This document shows, one piece after another, positions 35,927-45,176 of a stretch of DNA of 64,000 bases (the stretch's first letter is position 1; every line of letters begins with the position of its first letter). The stretch covers positions 124,001 through 188,000 of the forward strand of contig CAIRZB010000100.1 of the NCBI GenBank assembly GCA_903882935.1, in the 5' to 3' direction. This DNA is from an uncultured Parafilimonas sp. (GTDB lineage Bacteria > Bacteroidota > Bacteroidia > Chitinophagales > Chitinophagaceae). The notes under the pieces were generated by a model. That model ran no database searches. It saw only the letters and a program-made list of their open reading frames with translations, and was not told where the DNA came from. Made by a program: the position numbers and the translations under genes.

Positions 35927-37699
35927 TTATTCATCCTCTTTTTTCTTTTTGCCCCCGGCATATATTTTCTTGGCACGCTCAACCATATCAATAAACTCTA
36001 TTTGGGAGTACTCATGCCTATCCAATGCACTGTTTGCTAAAATGCTTATATCATTTAGGGTGTAACTGGCCGCATAATCCGACTTTCGCAAAAACTCGCC
36101 AAACATTACTACACTGGTAGCAAACTTTACATTTGCATTGGCTTGCCCCATGGGAACATAATTATTGGCTACTAAAAAATTTTGGCTGTGGGGTGGTGTT
36201 TGGCCGGGCTGCGCATATCGTAATGTAATATCTGCTATTATGTCCCGCCAATCGGTACCCCCCAAACTATCTTTTTGTGTGGTTTCTATTTCAAAAACAG
36301 CCATCAGGCTATGGCCAGTGCCCACCTCACCGCCCTCCAATTGGCTGGCGGTATCTTTAATGGCATCAGTTTTATTATCAAAACCAATAAGGCGGTACCG
36401 CTTAACTTGGCTGGCATTAAAGGCCACACTGGCATAACAGTCTGTTGCCACTGCATACATAGTTTTTGAAAACTCAGTAATAAGTACCTTCTCAGCTTCA
36501 TGCGCATTGTCTAAATAAGCAAAATTGCCGTTACCCCATTTAGCCAATGCTTCCAACTTACTGTCTTTGTAGTTGCCCATGCCCACCCCAATACAGGTTA
36601 AAAAAATACCAGATTGCCTATGCCGGCCTACAATTTCCTCCAGCTGCTTTTCTGATGTTTGCCCTATATTAAAGTCTCCGTCGGTGGCCAATATTACGCG
36701 GTTATTGGCATTACGGTTAAACGAACGCTCTGCCAATGCATAGGCCGTGTTAATCGCCTGCTCACCGGGCGTTTCACCGTCTGCTTCCAATTTCTCTATG
36801 GCCTCTTTTATTATAATCTTTTCGGCCCCCGATGTGGGTTGCAGGGCAATACTTACGCCGCCGCCATACACTACTATGGCCACAGTGTCCTGCATTCTAA
36901 GGTTATCAACCAGCTGTTTAAACGCAGTTTTTAGCAGTGGCAGCCTGTTGGCCTGGTCCATGGAACCAGATACGTCAATCAAAAAAATAAGGTTGGTGGG
37001 CGGCACGTCATTAAAACTAATGTAAGGTGCCTGTAAATTTATAAAAAGTAATTGGGTGTTGCTGTTCCAAGGGCAGGATGTTAACTGTGTTTGGCAAGTG
37101 AATGCCTGCTCTTTTTTATGACTGTTTAAATTGGGAAAGCTAAAATAGTTAAGCATCTCCTCAATCCTAACGGCATCGGTGGGCACTCTTGCGTCAATAT
37201 TTAAAAACCGCCGTACGTTGCTGTACGAAGCCCTGTCAACGTTAACTGAAAAACCAGTTCGTGGAAACTCCTTCGCCGCAACAAAACCGTTTTCGGCAAA
37301 CGTTGAATAACTTTCGCCGCCGTTATAAAATATGCCTGCATGCTGGGCATCCTGTTTGTCTCGGGTAATAGAAATTAACCTGTGCTTATAAAGCTTTTGG
37401 GTAACAGAAAGCATTTTTAACGTAACTGACTGAAACTTGCCAGTTTCCACGGGGCATTTAAGGCTTTCAAAACCTTCAAAATCCAAAAAGAGAGTATCGG
37501 TGGCGGCGGATACAGGTATACCGAAACCACCGGTATTGCCAGTGTAATAAGGATAGTTTCCCTTGGACCGCAGGCGAAGGTGAACGTTGTACAAACCTCT
37601 ACCGTTTTCATCATGTACCACCCCGCGTAGGTAATATTGCGATGAAGCGTTGGAAATGCAAGCACACAAAATGACTATTGAAAGCTGATGTTTCACCAA
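35927..37699 (-). CDS. VWA domain protein, YfbK-like, with N-terminal carboxypeptidase-regulatory-like domain
   Basis: Up to 590 residues; the start is TTG at 37699 or, more likely, GTG at 37696, followed by a signal peptide (LSIVILCACISNAS). Domains: a CarboxypepD_reg-like fold (about 25-95), the von Willebrand N-terminal region with FSVNVDRASYSNVRRFLN, a VWA domain with complete MIDAS start DVSGSMDQANRLPLLKTA, and a C-terminal DUF3520 region ending near the stop. This architecture is common in Bacteroidota; the role is not established. Convergent with the preceding gene, nine bases apart. Confidence 0.9.
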   Translation of the reverse strand: MVKHQLSIVILCACISNASSQYYLRGVVHDENGRGLYNVHLRLRSKGNYPYYTGNTGGFGIPVSAATDTLFLDFEGFESLKCPVETGKFQSVTLKMLSVTQKLYKHRLISITRDKQDAQHAGIFYNGGESYSTFAENGFVAAKEFPRTGFSVNVDRASYSNVRRFLNIDARVPTDAVRIEEMLNYFSFPNLNSHKKEQAFTCQTQLTSCPWNSNTQLLFINLQAPYISFNDVPPTNLIFLIDVSGSMDQANRLPLLKTAFKQLVDNLRMQDTVAIVVYGGGVSIALQPTSGAEKIIIKEAIEKLEADGETPGEQAINTAYALAERSFNRNANNRVILATDGDFNIGQTSEKQLEEIVGRHRQSGIFLTCIGVGMGNYKDSKLEALAKWGNGNFAYLDNAHEAEKVLITEFSKTMYAVATDCYASVAFNASQVKRYRLIGFDNKTDAIKDTASQLEGGEVGTGHSLMAVFEIETTQKDSLGGTDWRDIIADITLRYAQPGQTPPHSQNFLVANNYVPMGQANANVKFATSVVMFGEFLRKSDYAASYTLNDISILANSALDRHEYSQIEFIDMVERAKKIYAGGKKKKEDE

Positions 37700-37767
37700 G
37701 GGCTACAGTTTACGTTGTTAAATGTAACACAGTGCCGTTTGTTTAACAAAAAACGAGTGATAAAAAT

Positions 37768-38310
37768 CTATTCTTCCCCCTGCAACTGGAAAATTTCTTT
37801 CAAATTGCGCCCTAAGCCATCATAATCTAACCCGTACCCTACCACAAATTTATTGGGGATGGCAAAGCAGCAGTAATTAATGTTAATGGGGTACACTGTG
37901 GCTTCAGGCTTGTGCAGCAACACCGCAATTTTTACGGATGCGGGCTGCTGGTTATATAACTGCGGTAAAAAATTATGCAGGGTTTTTCCGGTATCAATAA
38001 TATCCTCAACAATAACCACTTCGCGGCCAGTAACGTCTGTATCTAGGCCAATAGCTGTTACCACATGGCCGGTTGACCTTGTGCCTTTGTATGAGGCAAG
38101 CTTGATAAAACAGATTTCAGCATCCCCACTGATGTGCTTGAAGAGATCTGCCGCAAACATGAATGATCCGTTTAGTATGGCTATGAATAACGGCTTTTTA
38201 CCTTGGTAATCAAGGCTGATGGTGGCAGCAACAGCTGATATTTTTTGCTGGATTGTTTCTTCTGAAAGAAATGGAACGAAATATTTGTCATGTACTTTTA
38301 CGGCAGTCAT
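37768..38310 (-). CDS. hpt: Hypoxanthine phosphoribosyltransferase
   Basis: Purine salvage enzyme that transfers phosphoribosyl from PRPP to hypoxanthine or guanine. 180 residues, normal length. The PRPP-binding loop VVIVEDIIDTGKTLHNFL is complete, preceded by FIAILNGSFMFAADLF and the SYKGTRSTG flexible loop; the late segment KFVVGYGLDYDGLGRNL is also family-typical. Stands alone, downstream of the LysM glucosaminidase start region on the same strand direction. Confidence 0.96.
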   Translation of the reverse strand: MTAVKVHDKYFVPFLSEETIQQKISAVAATISLDYQGKKPLFIAILNGSFMFAADLFKHISGDAEICFIKLASYKGTRSTGHVVTAIGLDTDVTGREVVIVEDIIDTGKTLHNFLPQLYNQQPASVKIAVLLHKPEATVYPININYCCFAIPNKFVVGYGLDYDGLGRNLKEIFQLQGEE

Positions 38311-38359
38311 TAAACGTTAGTTTACATAAAAATACAGCTTAGTATGTTTACAAACTGTG

Positions 38360-39523
38360 TTATGCATTATGAGCCTTATGTATTTTCTTTTTGGGAACCG
38401 TGTGCTGGGCGCTGGATTTTGATGACTTTACTGTTCGCGATGTTTTAGCAGCCTTTGCCGATTTGCTTTTAACCGGCTTCAAGTATACTTTTTTACCTGA
38501 TTCCAGCTTGGCGCCGGCCTTCAGGTGGTTATATTCCAACAGGCTCGCCAAACGAACGCCTTCTGTTTGGGCTATGTCATCCAAGGTTTCATTATGGGTA
38601 GCTACATGGTATTCATGCTCCCCCGTGTACGGCTTAGCTTCTAAAAATACCAACCTGTCGTCTTTTAATACCCGCTGTTTGCCTAACTCATTGTATTGTA
38701 ACAAAGAGGCTATTTTAATGCCGTGTTTTTTAGCCATCAAACGTAAAGAGGTTCCGGCATTTACATAAATTACTCTGCGGTGGTTGATGGTAAACACCCC
38801 GCTTGGGTAGGTATCCCTATCCTGCTCTTTTTTGGCAACCGCAGTTACAATGGCAGGCTGTTCGCTTTGCTGCTTGTCAATTGCATTTTGCAGGTGGCTT
38901 TCAACGGGTGGTGTTGTACTGTCCCCCATATTATCTACCGGAATTGGTGTTGCTTTCCCCTCTTCATTATCACCCACTAAAGAAGCTGTATTAGCCCCAC
39001 CCCCCTTCATACGCGCCAACGCAGTTAATGTGTATTGTTGCAGGCCGTTTGCCTCAATTATTTTTATCAGCATTTGCGGGTAGTCGCGCTCAGTGGCATA
39101 ACCTGCTCTTTTTAGGCCTTTTGCCCAAGCTTTGTAATCAGCAGGGTTTATATCAAAAAGACTGGTGTAGTATGGGCGGTTTTTCAAAAAATCCGAATGG
39201 TCCCGGAACGATTCCTCAGCATTGTTGTACACCCTAAAGCATTCGTTTTTTAAATCATCATCATGGTAAACACAGTCGCCAGTCCATTCTTCTTTACATT
39301 TAATACCAAAATGGTTGTTGGATGATTTAACCAAGTCGCTCTGCCCAGCCTGCGATTCAACAATGCCTTGGGCCAACGTTATGGAGGCTGGCACACCGGT
39401 GCGCATCATTTCGCGCATAGCAATTTCACCGTAGGTGTCAACATACTGCCTTATGGCACCGGTTTGGGCAACCGCCGCGCTAACTATGGCAACATATAAA
39501 ACACACATTACAACCTTCTTCAT
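38360..39523 (-). CDS. Glucosaminidase-domain protein with LysM repeats
   Basis: 387 residues: signal peptide (cleavage near VAQTGA), a glucosaminidase/flagellar-FlgJ-like domain (about 25-165, with PASITLAQGIVESQAGQSDL and NNHFGIKC), a low-complexity linker, and at least two LysM-like peptidoglycan-binding units toward the C-terminus (VIYVNAGTSLRLMAKKHGI and YHVATHNETLDDIA), ending in a basic Lys/Ser-rich tail. Likely cell-wall remodelling enzyme in the periplasm. Its start overlaps the stop of the upstream methyltransferase gene by four bases (ATGA), so they form one operon. Confidence 0.92.
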   Translation of the reverse strand: MKKVVMCVLYVAIVSAAVAQTGAIRQYVDTYGEIAMREMMRTGVPASITLAQGIVESQAGQSDLVKSSNNHFGIKCKEEWTGDCVYHDDDLKNECFRVYNNAEESFRDHSDFLKNRPYYTSLFDINPADYKAWAKGLKRAGYATERDYPQMLIKIIEANGLQQYTLTALARMKGGGANTASLVGDNEEGKATPIPVDNMGDSTTPPVESHLQNAIDKQQSEQPAIVTAVAKKEQDRDTYPSGVFTINHRRVIYVNAGTSLRLMAKKHGIKIASLLQYNELGKQRVLKDDRLVFLEAKPYTGEHEYHVATHNETLDDIAQTEGVRLASLLEYNHLKAGAKLESGKKVYLKPVKSKSAKAAKTSRTVKSSKSSAQHTVPKKKIHKAHNA

Positions 39524-40164
39524 TCAGTTCCTTTTTTTATCAGCAAAAGCCCGTCGCGTACCGTTAAAAGCACCTGTTCTGTGCGGTGGTCAGCGGCAAC
39601 ATGCTTGTTAAAAGCCTCCACCGCCGTTGCATTTTTCCCCTTAACGCTTTCCTCTAACACCTGTCCGTGAAACAGCACGTTATCAGCAATAATCATACCT
39701 GTTTTGGCTAATCGCGGCACAACCAGTTCGTAGTAGTCAATGTAACTAGTTTTATCAGCATCAATAAAAACAATATCCCAAATATGGGGCAGGCTTGGTA
39801 TAATATCCCGGGCCTTGCCGGTATGCAAATGTATTTGGTTATTCTTGGGCGACAACACAAAATTTTTACGGCTGGTTTCTGCATCCACTTCCCGCAGTTC
39901 AATCGTGTGCAATTGCCCGCCGGGTTGTAAGCCTTTTGCCAGGCACAATGCGCTAAAGCCAGTAAAACTGCCGATTTCCAAAATAAACATGGGCTGTACA
40001 AGCGCGCTAAGCATACTTAGAAACTGGCCCTGTACCAAGCCGCTTATCATGTGTGCATGCGGATGTTGCTTTAACGTTTCATCATATACCCTTTTTAGCA
40101 ATACATCATCATTGCTGGTATATTTTTCTGCGTATTGTTCTGCAAGGGGATTGACTAATTGCAT
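39520..40164 (-). CDS. O-methyltransferase family 3 protein
   Basis: 214 residues of the caffeoyl-CoA/catechol O-methyltransferase-like group. Motifs: ILEIGSFTGFSALCLAKGL for SAM, LHTIELREVDAETSRKNF, and the metal-binding segment WDIVFIDADKTSYIDYYEL with VPRLAKTGMIIADNVLFHG. Stop overlaps the start of the glucosaminidase gene; this pairing is frequent in Bacteroidota but its meaning is unknown. Confidence 0.92.
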   Translation of the reverse strand: MQLVNPLAEQYAEKYTSNDDVLLKRVYDETLKQHPHAHMISGLVQGQFLSMLSALVQPMFILEIGSFTGFSALCLAKGLQPGGQLHTIELREVDAETSRKNFVLSPKNNQIHLHTGKARDIIPSLPHIWDIVFIDADKTSYIDYYELVVPRLAKTGMIIADNVLFHGQVLEESVKGKNATAVEAFNKHVAADHRTEQVLLTVRDGLLLIKKGTE

Positions 40165-40267
40165 TTTGTGTAGAATTAAAGATTTACCAAGAGTAACAGA
40201 AAAAAAGAACCCAAAGGCATTCCGTTAGAAAAACTTACTACAAAATACTTGTGGTTCAAGCTATTTG

Positions 40268-41734
40268 TCAGCCCACAATGCCTTCTTTCACCCCCGGCTT
40301 TGAAATAAGCCACAGCCCTAAAAAGGTAAGCAGGCCGTTGATAAGCAAAAGTTCGATGCCAATTTTATAACCACCAAACAAGTCGGCAGAATATAAATCC
40401 AAAAAATAGCAAACAACTGGGGCCAGTAAACAAACTATTACTGTAGCAAGCCCCTCTCTTAACCTACGCTTGGTAAAAATACCAAAAGAAAAAAGTGCCA
40501 ATAATGGCCCGTACGTATACGCGGCAACTTTAAGGATTATATTGATGATGGATTTATTGTCGATCCATTTAAATACCATCACACACAATAAAAATACCGC
40601 CGCAAATGTAAAATGTACGGTAAGCCTAATTTTTTTTTGCTTTTGCTCACCAAGGGCTGCATTTCGCTTTATGCCTAAAATGTCAATACAAAACGACGAT
40701 GTAAGCGCCGTTAAGGCACCATCGGCACTGGGGAACAATGCGGAAATTAGCCCGATGATAAAAATTACCGCTGCTATAGAGGTTAGGTAGTTGAGTGCGA
40801 TAGTAGGAAAAAGGTCATCCCCTTTAATGGCAATGTGGTTGGCATCTGCAAAAAGGTACATGAGCCCACCCAAGGTTAAAAACAGCAGGTTAACAATAAG
40901 CAACACTACGCTAAACGTAACCATGTTTTTTTGCGAATCCTTCAGGTTTTTAACACTGATGTTCTTTTGCATCATCTCTTGGTCAAGCCCCGTCATGCCG
41001 ATGGTTATAAACATGCCGCCAATAATCTGTTTTACAAAAAAACCGCCGCTGTTTACATCTGTGTTAATTACATGGGTAAACCCTTTGGCGTTTAATGCGG
41101 CAAGGGTGCTTGGCAGGTTTAGGTGTAGGCTGTTCATGATGTATGCAATGCAAACCATTAGGCCAGTTAACATAAAGGTGGTTTGCAGGGTATCGGTAAA
41201 AACAATTGTTTTTACGCCGCCCTCAAACGTGTACAGCAATATCATCAACAGTATTACAAAAGCCGTAACCCAAAAAGGTATGTGCATGTTGTTTAAAATA
41301 AACAGTTGTAACACATTAATTACCAAATAAAGCCTGGCGGTGGCACCCAATACGCGCGATATTATAAAAAACAACGCCCCCGTTTTGTAAGCGGTATGGC
41401 CAAAGCGTTGCTGCAAATAATTATAAATGGAGGTAAGGTTAAGCCTGTAATACAGGGGCAGCAGTATATAGGCCACGGCAAAATATCCCATAAAATAGCC
41501 AATAACAACCTGAAAATACCCAAAACCATTGCCCCCCACGGTGCCGGGCACACTAACAAATGTTACCCCGCTTAACGAAGTGCCTATCATGCCAAAAGAT
41601 ACAAGCATCCAATTGCTGTTTCGGTTGCCTATAAAAAAGGAATCGTTATTGCTGTTGCGGCTAGTATACCAAGCCACACCCAACAATAACAAGAAATATG
41701 CAATTACAAACGTGAAGAGTAAAGATGCCGGCAT
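40268..41734 (-). CDS. Sodium:solute symporter family protein
   Basis: 488 residues with about 13 membrane helices. SSS-family hallmarks are the N-terminal WYTSRNSNNDSFFIGNRNSN and GMIGTSLSGVTFVSVPGTVG, and the central loop IGGMFITIGMTGLDQEMMQKN. It would import a small organic solute with sodium. The substrate cannot be read from sequence; Bacteroidota homologues include sialic-acid and sugar-type carriers. Same strand as the upstream beta-barrel gene but 178 bases apart. Confidence 0.9.
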   Translation of the reverse strand: MPASLLFTFVIAYFLLLLGVAWYTSRNSNNDSFFIGNRNSNWMLVSFGMIGTSLSGVTFVSVPGTVGGNGFGYFQVVIGYFMGYFAVAYILLPLYYRLNLTSIYNYLQQRFGHTAYKTGALFFIISRVLGATARLYLVINVLQLFILNNMHIPFWVTAFVILLMILLYTFEGGVKTIVFTDTLQTTFMLTGLMVCIAYIMNSLHLNLPSTLAALNAKGFTHVINTDVNSGGFFVKQIIGGMFITIGMTGLDQEMMQKNISVKNLKDSQKNMVTFSVVLLIVNLLFLTLGGLMYLFADANHIAIKGDDLFPTIALNYLTSIAAVIFIIGLISALFPSADGALTALTSSFCIDILGIKRNAALGEQKQKKIRLTVHFTFAAVFLLCVMVFKWIDNKSIINIILKVAAYTYGPLLALFSFGIFTKRRLREGLATVIVCLLAPVVCYFLDLYSADLFGGYKIGIELLLINGLLTFLGLWLISKPGVKEGIVG

Positions 41735-41912
41735 AAAAAGACATTTGTTTTAATGCTGTGTTGCGCACCAACAATAGGCTAATAGCCAAAACAACAAACC
41801 CGTTGGCAATTAGCCCATTGCATGCAGTTAACAGCAATGGATAAACAAATATCTGTTATAATTTCGTAAAAGTGAAAAGCGGACGGAGATGCCTTATTTA
41901 ACCGGTACGCGC

Positions 41913-42545
41913 TTATTTTTTTCGGGAGGGTTTGTTAAAGTAAAAATCAAAACCGGCACGAACAATAGGCACAACCGACCCATTGTTGTTCCTGTAAGGG
42001 GAGTGTGCGTTATTGGCCAAATCAACCCCTACCATGATGAACGAGTTTGCCTGCCCAACCAAATGCTGCCCGTAACCGATGGCACCGATTAAGCTGAAAG
42101 AATTTAATGTGCCGCTTATTGAATTGCCGTAGTTAAAGTCCTTTTGGTTGTAATGTATCCAGTTTTGCTCAGGCTGAATTTGGATGAACAAAAAGTTTAC
42201 AGGATATACCCTGGCAAAAACACCCGCGCCGTAGTTAAATTGCCGAAGCCTCACATTTTGGTTATAATAGGGATCGGCACGCTCTGAGTAATAGTTTAGG
42301 TTTACCACCACACCTGCATCAAGCCAAGGGTTAAGCGAATAGCCGATCTCGGGGTTGCCGCCAACACTGAATGTATAACCAGAATAGCCGAGTGCTATAC
42401 TTCCGCCTGCGAAAATATTTTCTTTTTTAAACCCGCCGCCTGCTGGCTCATCTTCAGCCGTGCCTTGGTATGTTGGCGGTTTCATTTGCGCAAAAACTGA
42501 CGACACACACATCACTACCAAGCCTAACAACATTATCTTTTTCAT
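41913..42545 (-). CDS. Outer-membrane beta-barrel-like protein
   Basis: About 210 residues. Start at 42545 (MKKIMLLGLVVMCVSSVFAQ) gives a standard signal peptide; 31 open codons upstream are AT-rich leader. The mature part has repeated amphipathic strands with Gly and aromatic residues (AGGSIALGYSGYTFSVGG, VVVNLNYYSER, AGVFARVYPVNFLFIQIQPE) and ends with a Phe-rich C-terminal strand (VRAGFDFYF), typical of small barrels. Function unknown. Confidence 0.75.
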   Translation of the reverse strand: MKKIMLLGLVVMCVSSVFAQMKPPTYQGTAEDEPAGGGFKKENIFAGGSIALGYSGYTFSVGGNPEIGYSLNPWLDAGVVVNLNYYSERADPYYNQNVRLRQFNYGAGVFARVYPVNFLFIQIQPEQNWIHYNQKDFNYGNSISGTLNSFSLIGAIGYGQHLVGQANSFIMVGVDLANNAHSPYRNNNGSVVPIVRAGFDFYFNKPSRKK

Positions 42546-42792
42546 TCGTTGCAAATATTTATACAAACCTACTTTATTATACAGTTTAACAATTATACAA
42601 TTGTTTAAAATATTGTTAGTATAGTTTAAGTGGCGCATTAACGACAGTTACCCAGTAACACGCAGCCCAAAAACCTGATGCTGATTGGTACAGACAAACA
42701 GTAAGGTGGTGCTATTTAACAAAAACAACGCCGCTGAATGATTGTGACCTCAACCAAAATTGCCTTAATTTGTACAACAAAAAAACGACCAA

Positions 42793-43506
42793 GTGCTTCT
42801 TGCAAAAAAACGGAGTTATAAAAACAATTTTCAGCTAGCCTCCATTACAGCCGTAACCGCTGGTATGACCAACGTGGCGGGTGCCATGGCTTGTTATTTG
42901 TTTACAGCAAACGTAACCGGCCATGTGGCCAATTTTGCCCAACATTTGTTGCGCGATAAATGGTTTGAGATGTTAACGGCACTTGCGGCACTGTCAATGT
43001 TCTTCTTGGGGGCATTTGTGGCAAGCTTTTTAGCCCGGTCTTTTGAGCACAAAGGTGCATATAAGGCTTTTGCATTGCCATTTATAATCGAAATCATCAT
43101 GTTGGTTTTAATAGGGCTGTATGGTATGGCCAATAATAACCAAGCCGAGTACTATACTGAATTGCTTGCGGCAGGCCTGCTTTTTTCAATGGGCCTTCAA
43201 AATAGCATAGTTACCGTTATAACAGGCGGAAGCATAAAAACATCGCACATGACGGGCCTTTTTACCGACCTTGGTGCCGAACTGGCAGAATGGCTACACC
43301 CCAACACGCCTAAAACATATGCGCTTAAAAACAAGCTGCGCTTGCGCATAACTATACTCGCCAACTACGTTTTTGGCGGTTTGGCCGGCGGCATAATTTT
43401 TATACGGTACAACTTTATCGCTTTTTTTTGCATTGACCTGCTGCTGCTGTATATTTTATTGTACGATGCAATAAAAGGCTGGCAGCAACCTAAACCTATT
43501 GAATAG
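42793..43506 (+). CDS. YoaK/DUF1275 family membrane protein
   Basis: 237 residues, GTG start (only plausible one, since a stop lies upstream in frame). Six membrane segments. Family signature is ASITAVTAGMTNVAGAMACY with the following TANVTGHVANFAQ, and the central LLFSMGLQNSIVTVITGGS with KTSHMTGLFTDLG. Function of the family is not known. Stands alone, followed by the aldo/keto reductase relic. Confidence 0.88.
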   Translation: MLLAKKRSYKNNFQLASITAVTAGMTNVAGAMACYLFTANVTGHVANFAQHLLRDKWFEMLTALAALSMFFLGAFVASFLARSFEHKGAYKAFALPFIIEIIMLVLIGLYGMANNNQAEYYTELLAAGLLFSMGLQNSIVTVITGGSIKTSHMTGLFTDLGAELAEWLHPNTPKTYALKNKLRLRITILANYVFGGLAGGIIFIRYNFIAFFCIDLLLLYILLYDAIKGWQQPKPIE

Positions 43507-43639
43507 GCCGGAAAAGTGCTTAACGAACAGGTTATTCGCCAACGGCAAATTCATTTTTACCATCGGTTTTTCATCTATTTTTTTAGCAAAGCCCTATTAT
43601 TGTATGGCATATTTGCCTAATACGTCGCGTTATACCCAA

Positions 43640-43834
43640 ATGCAGTAAAGGCACTGCGGCAAAAGCGGGGTAAATCTCCCGTAAGTATCGCTGGGCCTGT
43701 GGCATAATTTTGGCCATGTTGTTGAACTTGAATATAGTAGGAAAATTATTCACCTAGCCTTTTACCAGGACGTTACCCATTTTGACCTTGCCAACAACTA
43801 CGGCCCGCCGCCAGGTTCAATTGAATTTGATTGA
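43640..43834 (+). pseudogene. Aldo/keto reductase relic (YghZ-like), N-terminal fragment with in-frame stops
   Basis: Reading from ATG 43640, stops at 43646-43648 and 43682-43684 interrupt an otherwise clear family sequence: RHCGKSGVNLP, then VSLGLWHNFGHV, then VTHFDLANNYGPPPGS, ending at TGA 43832-43834. These are the N-terminal barrel strands and the NADPH/catalytic Asp and Tyr region (DLANNY) of L-glyceraldehyde-3-phosphate-reductase-type aldo/keto reductases. The remaining about 260 residues are gone. The match spans about 60 codons in one frame, which random sequence would not give. Confidence 0.85.
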
Positions 43835-43872
43835 AAACATTTTAGCATAATAATTAAGTGCCTGACACACTA

Positions 43873-43912
43873 AAAAAAGGATGCAAGCTCTAACGGGCTT
43901 GCATCCTTTTTT
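43873..43912. terminator. Bidirectional terminator
   Basis: A 16-bp perfect inverted repeat (43873-43888 and 43897-43912) with A-run on the left and T-run on the right, between convergent DUF1275 and DUF1080 genes. It can serve both. Confidence 0.92.
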
Positions 43913-43993
43913 ATCTTTTTGTTCTTAACTAATCTGCCAATGTGGGTATAGTAACATTAGCAAATTCAATAGGCAATATATGTAAGCTAGGCT

Positions 43994-44677
43994 CTACAAC
44001 TTTTTAATCTCAATGTTCCTGTACCAAACATTGTTACCATGGTTCTGCAGGGCAACATGGCCTTTTGTAAAAGTACCAAAGTCGGGCCATTGCTTAAATT
44101 TGCTGGCCGCCACCATTTTTTTCCAATTGTCATCCCAAAGGGTAGTGGTTACCACGTTAACCCCGTTTAGGTATAACTTAAGGCTGCCATGGTTGCTTAC
44201 AATCTCTGCCTTGTTCCATTCGCCAACGGGCTTTACAACATCAGGGCCTTGCACCAGGTCGTACAGATTCCCCGCGCGGTGTTTTGGAATCTTTCCATCG
44301 GAATGTTTGTCATTGTCTAACACTTGCATTTCAAGGCCGGTGTTATACGAATCATCATATTTAGGGTCTTCGTTCACATAAAAGATAATGCCGCTGTTAC
44401 CGCCTTCTGAAATTTTCCATTCCAACTTTAAATCAAAGTTCTCGAATTCATCATTGGTTACAAGGTCTCCACCACCGTTTTTAACGGAAGGGTCAAGGTG
44501 CAAAGCACCATCTTCAACCTTCCAGCCGTCGCCGGGTTTATCCTGTTTCCAGCTATGCCACCCTTGCGTGGTTTTACCATCAAACAAACTAATCCAACCA
44601 CTGCCCTTTGCCTTATGGGCGGCAGGTATAAAAGCAAGCATTGCCACCAACGCCGCTGCCGTTAAAATATATTTCAT
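43994..44677 (-). CDS. DUF1080 / 3-keto-disaccharide hydrolase family protein, exported
   Basis: 227 residues with signal peptide (LTAAALVAMLAFIPAAHK). Family features: GWISLFDGKTTQGWHSWKQD, FENFDLKLEWKISEGGNSGI, FYVNEDP, GNLYDLVQ, WNKAEIVSNHGSLKLYLNGV and GHVALQNHGNNVWYRNIEIK. It belongs to the better conserved group of the family, more complete than the copy at 6417. As last gene of the minus-strand arm of the locus, with cytochrome c, isomerase and Gfo/Idh genes, it is a good candidate to hydrolyse 3-keto-glycosides produced by the GMC dehydrogenases on the other arm. Activity is inferred from family and context. Confidence 0.92.
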   Translation of the reverse strand: MKYILTAAALVAMLAFIPAAHKAKGSGWISLFDGKTTQGWHSWKQDKPGDGWKVEDGALHLDPSVKNGGGDLVTNDEFENFDLKLEWKISEGGNSGIIFYVNEDPKYDDSYNTGLEMQVLDNDKHSDGKIPKHRAGNLYDLVQGPDVVKPVGEWNKAEIVSNHGSLKLYLNGVNVVTTTLWDDNWKKMVAASKFKQWPDFGTFTKGHVALQNHGNNVWYRNIEIKKL

Positions 44678-44727
44678 TCCGCTTGTTTTACCCGTTGCAA
44701 AACGGTGTATTGTGATAGTAAAGCTAC

Positions 44728-45129
44728 TTATTTTGTCTTCAGCAACAGCACATATTTAACCAAAGCTTTGGCTGAATCCAATGACAGGTTGGGGTGTGCC
44801 CCCATTGGGATTGCGCCCCAAACACCGCTGCCGCCTGCAATTACCTTTTTGGCAAGGTAATCAACCGCAGTGTCAACACCGGCATATTTGTTGGCCACTT
44901 CCTGGTAAGCAGGCCCTATCTTTTTCGTGGCCACCTCATGGCAGGTAAGGCAGTCGTAGCGTTGAATCATATCCACACCTTTCACATAGTCGGGGTTTGA
45001 AGATAAATCCGCACCGCCTGTGGACGCAGTTGTTGTTGTTGTTGAATCGCCTTCTTTTTTCTCGCCGCCGCCACCGCCGCAAGCCGCCAACACACCCGTT
45101 AACGCAACTAATACTAAGTACTTTTTCAA
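44728..45129 (-). CDS. Cytochrome c family lipoprotein
   Basis: 133 residues. Lipoprotein signal with lipobox LAAC (Cys17), a flexible Gly/Thr-rich linker (residues 18-45), then a single class I cytochrome c domain with haem motif CLTCH (Cys60, Cys63, His64) and a probable axial Met in IPMGAHPNLS. Located 50 bases upstream of the DUF1080 gene on the same strand. In bacterial GMC dehydrogenase complexes a cytochrome c is the usual electron acceptor, so this is the likely partner of the five GMC proteins. That role is inferred. Confidence 0.93.
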   Translation of the reverse strand: MKKYLVLVALTGVLAACGGGGGEKKEGDSTTTTTASTGGADLSSNPDYVKGVDMIQRYDCLTCHEVATKKIGPAYQEVANKYAGVDTAVDYLAKKVIAGGSGVWGAIPMGAHPNLSLDSAKALVKYVLLLKTK

Positions 45130-45176
45130 AGTGTTATAAATTTATAAGTTAATAATATGCCGTAAAGTTATTGCTA

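Larger units (their letters stand above)
43507..43993. other. Intergenic region with gene relic
   Basis: Holds an aldo/keto reductase pseudogene (43640-43834) and a bidirectional terminator (43873-43912). No intact gene. Confidence 0.6.

Noticed and set aside
42581-42629. Further heptamer array upstream of the beta-barrel gene
   Set aside because: Units can be cut every 7 bases but they match each other poorly and the region is simply AT-rich; not counted.
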